DNA of 35,183 nucleotides from NCBI GenBank assembly GCA_002170775.2, contig NHIP02000009.1:1-35183 (forward strand). The letters are read 5' to 3'. The stretch's first letter is position 1; each line of letters opens with the position of its first letter. Below the pieces are notes generated by a model. It ran no database searches, was not told where the DNA came from, and saw only the letters and a list, made by a program, of their open reading frames with translations. Both the position numbers and the translations under genes were made by a program. Positions 27,744-35,183 of this stretch are shown piece by piece. This stretch comes from Euryarchaeota archaeon TMED192. GTDB taxonomy: Archaea > Thermoplasmatota > Poseidoniia > Poseidoniales > Thalassarchaeaceae.

Positions 27744-28439
27744 TCATGAACTTCTCGCCGCTTTAACCAAAGCAGCATACATCTGATACTGATTTATTCT
27801 CTCCGGGTGCCATTGCAGTCCATGGAAGAATTTCAGATGTTCATACATAACTGACTCAACAAGGCCATCATGATTTGCTCTTCCAGTCACTTTCAGATTC
27901 CCAGTATCTCGAACTCCCTGGTGGTGCGTGGAATTAACGGAGATACTTTTTCCCAGCACCCTGTGAATTTCGGTTCCCTGTTCGAAAGTAACTTCATGAT
28001 CAGAAAACGCACCATTCCATGAACCATGCGACTCATACCCAGGGGTTTTCGGGAGATGTTGGTGCATGGAACCACCTTCCGAAACACACATTATTTGCAT
28101 TCCTCGGCATATACCCAATACAGGGAGATCCGCTTCAATTGAGGCCTTGATTAGTGCAATTTCACGTATATCTTGCTCGGGATACGTGTCGAGAGTATCA
28201 GGATCTAGATCGGCCCCGTACATGGAGGGATCAATATCCGGCCCACCGGAGATGACGAGCCCGTCTATTCCAGATATTATGTCAGTAGTACCATCTTCCG
28301 GCGGAAGTATGACTGGGATGCCTCCCCCCTCTATCACAGCAAGAGCGTAAGTTGCAGGTATCACGGTCGCATCCATGTCCCATGGGCCCCATTTCGTCAT
28401 GCGAGTGGGCGCAGTAATCCCAATTACAGGTCTATTCAT
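27744..28439 (-). CDS. Class I glutamine amidotransferase, peptidase C26 (gamma-glutamyl-GABA hydrolase, PuuD-like), copy 1
   Basis: MNRPVIGITAPTR, LVISGGPDIDPSMYG, PVLGICRGMQIM (Cys), LQWHPER (His). ATG 28439 preferred over 28523. Confidence 0.88.
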   Translation of the reverse strand: MNRPVIGITAPTRMTKWGPWDMDATVIPATYALAVIEGGGIPVILPPEDGTTDIISGIDGLVISGGPDIDPSMYGADLDPDTLDTYPEQDIREIALIKASIEADLPVLGICRGMQIMCVSEGGSMHQHLPKTPGYESHGSWNGAFSDHEVTFEQGTEIHRVLGKSISVNSTHHQGVRDTGNLKVTGRANHDGLVESVMYEHLKFFHGLQWHPERINQYQMYAALVKAARSS

Positions 28440-28444
28440 GCAAA

Positions 28445-28463
28445 CTCCTCTGAGCCAGAGGGG
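28445..28463 (-). promoter_or_regulatory. Hairpin overlapping a Shine-Dalgarno-like GAGGAG just upstream of the copy 1 start
   Basis: Minus strand CCCCTCTG-GCT-CAGAGGAG-TTTGC-ATG; 6 contiguous base pairs, SD within the 3' arm. Confidence 0.4.
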
Positions 28464-28476
28464 ATGAACCCACCCA

Positions 28477-29160
28477 TCAAATCGCTGCTTGTACAAGTGC
28501 AGATATGAGCGACTTTTGGCCAAGAGCCTCCGGATGCCACTGTACCGACATCACGAACTTCTGAAGAGGATCTTCTAAACCCTCAATCAGACCATCTTCC
28601 GATCTGGCATTCACCTCCAAGCTCCCCGATTCAGATACGCCCTGGTGGTGTGCAGAGTTCACATTGGAAGACAGTCCAAGAATCTTTGAGAGTCTCGATT
28701 CAGGCACTATGGATACCGAATGTTTGGACCATTTTCCGCCCCATGCACCATGTTTTTCGAAAGGGGGGGTCGTGGGGAGGTGCTGATGAAGAAAACCTCC
28801 ATACGAGACAGCCATGAGCTGATGCCCCCTGCAGATGCCGAGTATCGGCAACCCTCTTTTCTTTGCAGAATCAATCAGTGCAAGCTCCCACAAGTCCTGG
28901 GAGGGTCGTACATCATTTGTTTCAGGCATAGAATCGCGTCCATACGTGGCTGGATCGATATCCCTGCCCCCAGCAATTATCAGCGCGTCTATCGTACCGA
29001 CACATGATTCAGGATCCCCTCCCTCAGATAATATCAGTGGTAGGCCGCCACACTCCTCTACAATCGTGGTGTAATTCCACGGGAGCATGACTACTTCGCG
29101 ATCATCAGATTCGTAATCTCTTTTGTTGATGGAAGAAGTTATGCCGATTCTCGGTTTCAC
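28477..29160 (-). CDS. Class I glutamine amidotransferase, peptidase C26 (PuuD-like), copy 2
   Basis: VKPRIGITSS from GTG 29160; LIIAGGRDIDPATYG, PILGICRGHQLM (Cys), VQWHPEA (His). Confidence 0.87.
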   Translation of the reverse strand: MKPRIGITSSINKRDYESDDREVVMLPWNYTTIVEECGGLPLILSEGGDPESCVGTIDALIIAGGRDIDPATYGRDSMPETNDVRPSQDLWELALIDSAKKRGLPILGICRGHQLMAVSYGGFLHQHLPTTPPFEKHGAWGGKWSKHSVSIVPESRLSKILGLSSNVNSAHHQGVSESGSLEVNARSEDGLIEGLEDPLQKFVMSVQWHPEALGQKSLISALVQAAI

Positions 29161-29165
29161 TCGAA

Positions 29166-29570
29166 TCAGCCCTCTCGTACAAGGCGAGCATGTCTGAATG
29201 ATTTGACTCCAGCAAATATGAAGGAGGCCCCAACAAGCACAAGCAACATGTGTGAAATCAGTACAAGATTCGACATTTCCGAGAAATTCTTCACCATTCT
29301 CCACCCTCCTGCTAGCAACATAATCAAGGCCACTACCATTGAAACATGCATGTAGTGATGTCTATTCGCCTCGTTGAATTTTGAAAGTACGCCCATCATA
29401 ACTAGTGGGAGGCCCATGAAAGCCGGAATCATTGCGGTTATGGAGGGATCTGAACCCTCTGCAGGGGTCTGGGCAAAATAAGAGAATAAGCCCCAGAAAA
29501 TCAGGATGCAGCCATACATGTTCGCGAGTCCGGGAATTGTTATTCCCCATTGGGTAAATTCTTCGCTCAT
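29166..29570 (-). CDS. Small multi-TM hypothetical membrane protein
   Basis: ORF 29166..29633; start likely ATG 29570 (MSEEFTQWGITIPGLANMYG); about four hydrophobic segments. Confidence 0.6.
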   Translation of the reverse strand: MSEEFTQWGITIPGLANMYGCILIFWGLFSYFAQTPAEGSDPSITAMIPAFMGLPLVMMGVLSKFNEANRHHYMHVSMVVALIMLLAGGWRMVKNFSEMSNLVLISHMLLVLVGASFIFAGVKSFRHARLVREG

Positions 29571-29633
29571 GGGCATTCGTGTCAGAAGCGATTTATGATA
29601 ATCTCGATTGAACACTTGGCCTGGGTCTTGCAA

Positions 29634-31703
29634 CTAATCCAAAACGCGATTCCGATTTAGAGTATCTTTTCGATTACCCTGCATGTGAGGGTAAGATGCA
29701 GCAAGCCTAGATTCGGTTGTGACGCCATCCCCCTCCTCTTCCATTTTGACCATTTTCTCCCACAGAATCTCAGCTAGATCTTTGACATCCATTTCACACC
29801 CGATTGAGTCTAAGCCGTCTTTCACCATCACGGAACAAAAAGGACATCCTATCGCAACTGTATCAGCACCTGTTTCTGCCAACTCCTTCGCCCTGATCAC
29901 ATTGACGCGTTTATCCGCGTCCTCCTCCATCCACATTTGCGCACCCCCTGCACCGCAGCAAAAAGAATCAGTTCCGTGACGTTCCACTTCAACGTCCACT
30001 CCCCCGATGACCGCTCTTGGAGCTTCGACCTCCCCTCCAATCCTCCCAAGATAACAAGGGTCATGGAATGTCACACTATCTTCATGATCCGTAATTCTCG
30101 GCAAACGCCCTTCGTCCTGTAATTTGGCTAAGATTTGTGAATGATGTAGCACCTCAAGCTTATCCGCGCCGTAATCGGGATATTCTTTGCCAAGCGTATG
30201 GAAGCAGTGGGGACATGATGCAACGATTCTTTTCACGCCTAATTCTTGGAATGTAGACACATTGGCTTCTGCAAGCATCTGGAAAAGATACTCATTCCCA
30301 GCTCTTCGTGCTGGATCGCCGGAGCACCCCTCTTGCATGCCCAATATGCCTACGTCCAATCCTGCTTCTTTCAATAGAGATATCGTGGCCCTAGCAACTT
30401 TTTGGTTCCGCTCATCGAAACTCGCCGCGCAACCAACGAAGTAAATGTATTCAGCCGGCTCCCCTATTTTCACATCAAGGTCGCTAGCCCAATCACCTCT
30501 CTCATGAGCCCCAAATCCATATGGATTAGATCCAGATTCTAAATTACCCATGGCGACGTTCAACTGCTCTGGATATTCCATGGTCTCCATCATGGCATTT
30601 CGTCGAAGATCAGTCAATTTTGGAACGTGTTCGATGTAAAGAGGACAAGCATCGACACAGGCGTGGCAGGTAGTACAAGCCCATACCGCATCTGCGGACA
30701 AACGTTGCATCATGGTTTCATCAGGAGTCTCCCCGGAGAGTAATATCGGGGCATGTTCATTGGCATATGATCTGACATCATGTACTATCTGCATGGGATT
30801 GAGCGCCTTCCCTGACTCATACGCCGGGCACACGTCCTGACACCTCGCACAAGAGGTGCATGCCCATCCATCAATCAGCTGCCTCCAGGTATATTGGTCG
30901 AATGTTGAGACTCCAAAAGTATCAATGTCTAATTCCTCAAGGGGGACGGCCATGCCACTGTCATCGATCGCCAATGGCCGCATTTTTGCCATAGGTGTAC
31001 GATCGAAGAACAACACGTTAGGAAGTGCCATTACTAGGTGCATATGTTTGGAAAGAGGAATTAGGATGAGAAAGGAACATATTGCTATCATGTGCATCCA
31101 GTAGGACACGATAACAAAGGCCTCGGAGACTCCTGCTTGAGCAACTAAGTAGCCCAGGGGCTCCCAAAACGGGGACGGACCCTCAGCAGACTCAACCACG
31201 AACGAGGTGGTCGTAATTGTGAATATCAGAACAAGTATCGCATTTCCCTCTAACTGGGATTTTCCTTTCAACTTCTCAGGCGTAAAAACCACCCTCCTCG
31301 TCAAAGCTGCTACACACCCAATTAACGCAGAGGTGTACCCGAGCTCGACCATCCCATTCCACGGTCCAACGAGCACCTTAGGGAGGAATGACCCTGAGAA
31401 CCAATTTGCAGTAGCAAGATCGAACATATCGCTGGATAGCATAAGGAATCCCCAGAACATGAGCACATGCAGACCCCCTGCTACACGATCCTCAAGTACG
31501 CGCTTTTGACCCAGCCATCCCGTTGCGACTTCTACCACTCTGCTGAACCAAGCATCTGTTCTGGGGTCCGAACTGCCTCTTAGAACCAGCCTAATAGCCT
31601 TCTGAACCTGATAGGTGAAGAACGCAATTGAGACGCCCCCCAATACAATGAGTAGGGCCCATCCTGGGATGCCGTTGTACTCGATGAGTAGGGGGTGTTC
31701 CAT
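29634..31703 (-). CDS. Membrane-bound (Fe-S) oxidoreductase: N-terminal b-type cytochrome-like TM domain plus HdrD/DUF224-like Fe-S domain (EMO-like)
   Basis: Start ATG 31703 (MEHPLLIEYNGIPGWALLIV); TM His residues (GGLHVLMFWGF, YWMHMIAICSF, HMHLVMALPN); ferredoxin motifs CTSCARCQDVCP and CTTCHACVDACP; CCG-type motifs GCSGDPARRAGNEYLF and DPCYLGR..SFCCGAGGAQMWMEE. Confidence 0.9.
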   Translation of the reverse strand: MEHPLLIEYNGIPGWALLIVLGGVSIAFFTYQVQKAIRLVLRGSSDPRTDAWFSRVVEVATGWLGQKRVLEDRVAGGLHVLMFWGFLMLSSDMFDLATANWFSGSFLPKVLVGPWNGMVELGYTSALIGCVAALTRRVVFTPEKLKGKSQLEGNAILVLIFTITTTSFVVESAEGPSPFWEPLGYLVAQAGVSEAFVIVSYWMHMIAICSFLILIPLSKHMHLVMALPNVLFFDRTPMAKMRPLAIDDSGMAVPLEELDIDTFGVSTFDQYTWRQLIDGWACTSCARCQDVCPAYESGKALNPMQIVHDVRSYANEHAPILLSGETPDETMMQRLSADAVWACTTCHACVDACPLYIEHVPKLTDLRRNAMMETMEYPEQLNVAMGNLESGSNPYGFGAHERGDWASDLDVKIGEPAEYIYFVGCAASFDERNQKVARATISLLKEAGLDVGILGMQEGCSGDPARRAGNEYLFQMLAEANVSTFQELGVKRIVASCPHCFHTLGKEYPDYGADKLEVLHHSQILAKLQDEGRLPRITDHEDSVTFHDPCYLGRIGGEVEAPRAVIGGVDVEVERHGTDSFCCGAGGAQMWMEEDADKRVNVIRAKELAETGADTVAIGCPFCSVMVKDGLDSIGCEMDVKDLAEILWEKMVKMEEEGDGVTTESRLAASYPHMQGNRKDTLNRNRVLD

Positions 31704-31813
31704 CCAGAATCGCTCCGCGGGGGTGTCCCGTTGAATGATGTTAATTGCATTGAGGCCTTGAACATCACGTAAGCACACGAAGGGGCTATCCCCAATACCG
31801 AGTACGAGGGGCC

Positions 31814-32779
31814 ATGGCGGAGGCGCGTGCACCTGGAAAGGCAATCCTGTTCGGAGAGCATGCAGTTGTCTATGGCCATCCTGCTGTTGCTGTTGCAATT
31901 GAAGCAGGCGTAAATGTCGCGGTTTCAAATAATAAAGAATGGGCAGTTGAGGGTAGACCACTAGACTCGGTAAGACATCCGCACCTGAAATCAATTATAT
32001 CTAGGATGCGAAGGGGGTCAGGACCATTTTCCTTCCAGATTTCCAGTACACTTTTTTCTGCAGCCGGCCAAGGGTCCTCCGCAGCCTTGTCCGTGGCCGC
32101 ACATCTCGCTCTTAGAAGCCATATTGGTGAATCTTCGAACCTGATAGATGCTGCCAGATCCGCTCATTTAGCGGAGGCCTATGCCCAGTCCGGACGCGCT
32201 AGCCCGACAGACACGGCCACCAGCGCTCTTGGCGGTTGCGTCGTTGTTTCCTCATCGCTCCCACCTATGGCAAAGCACGTGTTTGGATCAGAATTGGAAA
32301 CATCTGAGGGCCTCCGTACTTGGGATGTGGGAACTATTGAACTCCCAATTGATTCTGATCCTCCATACTTAGTTCTTGGATTCACTGGAAATCCATCGAA
32401 AACAGGTAAAATGGTCGCCATGGTCGCAGATTTGATATCCTCGAATTCTGAACGGAAATCAGATCTAGATTCAATCGGAGAAATCACTGCCGTAGGGCTT
32501 GTCGCTCTCGCCTCTGCTGAATGGGAAGCAGTTGGGATGGCCATGGATGCATGCCACGATAGGCTCGAAGCACTGAACCTAAGCACGCCATTCTTGGAGA
32601 AGTTGATCTCATCCGTGCGCCCTTACTCCCTTGGATCCAAACTTACCGGTGCGGGAGGGGGCGGATGCATGATGGCTCTGACAAGAGATCCCGAACGTGT
32701 CGCTCAGATGATAGAGCTACACGGCGCGAGAGCTATGATAAGCTCGTTTTACAATGAAGGGGCGCAGGTTTTAATCTGA
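31814..32779 (+). CDS. mvk: Mevalonate kinase (GHMP family)
   Basis: 321 aa; APGKAILFGEHAVVYGHPAVAVAI, SAAGQGSSAALSVAAHLAL, GSKLTGAGGGGCMMALT. Confidence 0.92.
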   Translation: MAEARAPGKAILFGEHAVVYGHPAVAVAIEAGVNVAVSNNKEWAVEGRPLDSVRHPHLKSIISRMRRGSGPFSFQISSTLFSAAGQGSSAALSVAAHLALRSHIGESSNLIDAARSAHLAEAYAQSGRASPTDTATSALGGCVVVSSSLPPMAKHVFGSELETSEGLRTWDVGTIELPIDSDPPYLVLGFTGNPSKTGKMVAMVADLISSNSERKSDLDSIGEITAVGLVALASAEWEAVGMAMDACHDRLEALNLSTPFLEKLISSVRPYSLGSKLTGAGGGGCMMALTRDPERVAQMIELHGARAMISSFYNEGAQVLI

Positions 32780-32796
32780 TTTCCTGCCACACCCCC

Positions 32797-32813
32797 TTAT
32801 ATATGGTATATAA
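32797..32813 (+). promoter_or_regulatory. Strong TATA element(s) upstream of the TBP gene
   Basis: TTATATATGGTATATAA, about 13-28 nt before ATG 32826. Confidence 0.6.
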
Positions 32814-32825
32814 CTGCGGAATGAC

Positions 32826-33578
32826 ATGAAGAGTGATGAAGAACGGTTGACGGTGGTCAACGTAGTCGCATCTACAAGAGTCGCTGAAGAACTGGATCTG
32901 CCCGATATCGCAATCCAGCTGAATTGTGAATATGAGCCAGAGCAGTTTCCCGGTGTCGTGTACCGTGTAGTAGACCCGAAACTTGCAATCTTGATGTTTA
33001 GATCGGGAAGAGCCGTGTGCACAGGCGGGAAGAATGAGGAGAATATCCACGAAGGAATCACCCGCATGATAGGGGATCTGAGAGCAGCAGGAATCGAAAC
33101 TTGGGAGATAGAAGATGTCAAGATTGAGGTTCAGAACATGGTGGCCACATATGCATTGCATTATCCTGAAGATTACGACGGAACTGCACGCATGGACGAC
33201 ATCAACACCCGAGTGATAGATCTTGATGGTGGAGAAATCCGTCCCGCTGATGATGAAGAGATTGAAGTCTGGAATGCTATGACAAAAGAAGAGCAAGAAA
33301 AGTTCGGCGAATTCCAAATTCGTGGAATAAAGCAGGGAGAACCACTGGCTACAATGCCCAGGAAACTGAATCTGAACAACCTTACTTTTCACCTGCCTTT
33401 CGACAAGGTGGAATATGAGCCAGAGCAGTTCCCAGGCCTGATTTACAGGTTAGACTACCCGCGTGTCGTGTGTTTGATTTTCGGAAGCGGTAAGATGGTG
33501 ATAACCGGCGCGAGAAGGAAAGATGAGATTTTAGAAGCCGTCCAATTCATCCAAGATGAATTGGCCGACCTTCTCTGA
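32826..33578 (+). CDS. tbp: TATA-box binding protein with extended second repeat
   Basis: 250 aa; two TBP repeats (VNVVASTRVAEELDLPDIAIQLNCEYEPEQFPGVVYRVVDPKLAILMFRSGRAVCTGGK and LNLNNLTFHLPFDKVEYEPEQFPGLIYRLDYPRVVCLIFGSGKMVITGAR); DNA-kinking Phe positions conserved in both. Confidence 0.95.
   Translation: MKSDEERLTVVNVVASTRVAEELDLPDIAIQLNCEYEPEQFPGVVYRVVDPKLAILMFRSGRAVCTGGKNEENIHEGITRMIGDLRAAGIETWEIEDVKIEVQNMVATYALHYPEDYDGTARMDDINTRVIDLDGGEIRPADDEEIEVWNAMTKEEQEKFGEFQIRGIKQGEPLATMPRKLNLNNLTFHLPFDKVEYEPEQFPGLIYRLDYPRVVCLIFGSGKMVITGARRKDEILEAVQFIQDELADLL
32928..32947 (+). repeat. 20-nt exact direct repeat, copy 1 (GAATATGAGCCAGAGCAGTT)
   Basis: Identical to 33411..33430; encodes EYEPEQF in each TBP half. 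Confidence 0.85.
33411..33430 (+). repeat. 20-nt exact direct repeat, copy 2
   Basis: Identical to 32928..32947. Confidence 0.85.
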
Positions 33579-33621
33579 GACCACGACAAGTGATTATACC
33601 CTTGACTTCCGTCAATGGGTC

Positions 33622-35183
33622 GTGTTGGACAGCCCACGCTTGCGAGATTTTGTATTTTGGACAGCGGTTGCAATCCTGTTGATGCCTTTAATGCCACATG
33701 GGTCCGCATCTGAAGTGATACGCGAAGAAAAGCTCGATCAGAGATTCTCCCACACATCGGGTTCTGTTGATACACCTTCCTGGAAAATCAATGACCGCTG
33801 GGTCTATGATGGGGAGTTAGACGTTTACGATTTCATCGCCAGTAGCGGGGTTTCAACCAACGTAAATGCGCTCACGGGAACTCTTGACGTCCAGGTGACA
33901 GACGTATTGCAGATCGACATTGGGGGTGTTCAGACAATTGTATATGAGGCCACAGGGCAGGGGGATTACTCTGCAAACAACATATGGATTCAGAACACAT
34001 GGGCAACTGGGAATTTAGAAGTCGATATGGAAACTGTTTCTTTTATCCGAGTTAGCGATATGGCAGTAATCAGCCAATCTGCAACCATTGATATCACGTT
34101 CCAAAGTTGGGCTTGTTTTGTCGTGGAGTGTGATATCGCCTCAATAACTGCCGCTAACGAATACTGGCCCCCTCTTGAGAGACACGACTTCCCACTGTAT
34201 GTTGGTGACTCTTGGGTGAATAATTACACGGTGAATACGACTTATTCGGGCTCATCTGCTTATGTAGACATACCTCAGGACTCTTCTGAGCAGGTCGAGA
34301 CGACATCTACCGTGGTGCAGGCCGGCTATCCGGGAGTTAGCCAATCAGGCTGTGCCGTGAGTTACAATGTGACTGCGACAGATGTCAATGGAAGCACAGT
34401 TGGTTACGGCTGGCACTGTGACTCAATTGGCAATGACGTCCTAACTCTGAACGAGGTCACGCTCGGACTGATGGCGGAACATGAGATACAATTCTCGAGT
34501 CTTGCACCCAGGCCCACTGAGGTCCACGTAGATTTGGGGTACCCCCTCTCGCCATTTAATCTCGAATCCCCTGTATGGGTCAATGTTACAGACAATTCAG
34601 GCACGCCCCTGCAAGGCACTGATGTGGAAGTTAGGTACGACGCGACAGGTTTTGAGACAACTATCACGACGGCTTCCAACGGATCAGCATTCCTTAATCT
34701 CGATTACGGCGCGCGTGGCGATGACTCGTATGTAATTGGAGAATACGGTTCACACGGGATTTTGGCTAGAGTTGGAACAGACAACATAGGAGTTTCAACA
34801 GTTACACTTGACCCTGACATACATGAGGTAGACCTCAAACTCGAATCTGTTTCAATTTCGGTTGAGCGCAACAGGTCCGGCACCATCGAAACAATCCCCT
34901 CGCCTTATGATGCCGTACCGGGCGACATAGTTACCATCTCGGTACCAATTGTAAATGATGGTCTAATGCAGGCACCCTCTGGCTTTGTGGAGGTGATTGG
35001 AAGCAATGCAGGCGCCATAGGTTCGGAAGCATTCCCATCTCTGCCTTCCCTTGGGACTTCTGTAGCTAATTTTGAATGGATCGTCCCTGAAATAACGGGT
35101 AGTGAATTGATATCATTCTCAATAGATACAGGGGAATCCGATGGTAATCCCTCGAATGATGCAGCCGACATATTCGTCTACAT
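33622..35183 (+). CDS. Large secreted surface protein, 3'-truncated at window edge
   Basis: Frame open to the right edge, so absent from the ORF track. Signal-like N-terminus (V/L)LDSPRLRDFVFWTAVAILLMPLMPHGSASEV from GTG 33622 or TTG 33625 (ATG 33556 also in frame); then a Ser/Thr/Asn-rich beta-type sequence with a late CARDB/Ig-like stretch (VPGDIVTISVPIVNDGLMQAPSGFVEVI). Confidence 0.75.
   Translation, partial: MLDSPRLRDFVFWTAVAILLMPLMPHGSASEVIREEKLDQRFSHTSGSVDTPSWKINDRWVYDGELDVYDFIASSGVSTNVNALTGTLDVQVTDVLQIDIGGVQTIVYEATGQGDYSANNIWIQNTWATGNLEVDMETVSFIRVSDMAVISQSATIDITFQSWACFVVECDIASITAANEYWPPLERHDFPLYVGDSWVNNYTVNTTYSGSSAYVDIPQDSSEQVETTSTVVQAGYPGVSQSGCAVSYNVTATDVNGSTVGYGWHCDSIGNDVLTLNEVTLGLMAEHEIQFSSLAPRPTEVHVDLGYPLSPFNLESPVWVNVTDNSGTPLQGTDVEVRYDATGFETTITTASNGSAFLNLDYGARGDDSYVIGEYGSHGILARVGTDNIGVSTVTLDPDIHEVDLKLESVSISVERNRSGTIETIPSPYDAVPGDIVTISVPIVNDGLMQAPSGFVEVIGSNAGAIGSEAFPSLPSLGTSVANFEWIVPEITGSELISFSIDTGESDGNPSNDAADIFVY

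Noticed and set aside
31704-31994. N-terminal extension of the Fe-S oxidoreductase ORF with a poly-Gln run (LQLQQQQQDG)
   Set aside because: It is antisense to the start of mevalonate kinase; the natural start is ATG 31703, so the poly-Q is an artefact of reading past the true start.
33159-33359. Intein or inserted mobile element in TBP
   Set aside because: Only about 65 residues, with no Cys/Ser splice residue, HN motif or endonuclease signature.
1-35183. CRISPR arrays, rRNA, tRNA genes, transposases
   Set aside because: Intergenic gaps are short (mostly under about 140 nt); no regular spaced repeats, cloverleaf-like sequence or transposase motifs seen by eye. tRNAscan and CRISPR-finder runs would be decisive.

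Overview
The window is a dense, mostly housekeeping stretch of about 30 protein-coding genes on both strands. It reads as a marine heterotrophic euryarchaeon, probably Marine Group II / Poseidoniales-like. That assignment is inferred from a TATA-binding protein, a mevalonate kinase, archaeal-type TATA boxes and many secreted or lipoprotein genes; it was not tested by phylogeny. Recognisable genes are hppA, nfu-type NifU domain, polX, nth, a SpoU/TrmH methyltransferase, a SOUL protein, nadE, ileS, a class III CoA-transferase, a DEAD-box helicase, TauE/SafE, cysS, two tandem C26/PuuD-like amidotransferases, an EMO/HdrD-like Fe-S membrane protein, mevalonate kinase and TBP. I saw no rRNA, tRNA, CRISPR array or transposon. 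The most notable points are: (1) an apparent single-chain fusion of a subtilisin-family protease to an AmpG-like MFS permease, open at the left edge; (2) a TBP whose second repeat carries an acidic insertion of about 65 residues; (3) a PolX whose third catalytic carboxylate appears to be Gln; (4) an endonuclease III with a degenerate Fe-S motif; (5) a membrane-anchored lamin-tail-domain/amidohydrolase fusion; (6) a long secreted ORF at the right edge (about 33622 to the end) that the ORF track omits because it has no stop in the window. All family calls come from motifs read by eye; no searches were run.
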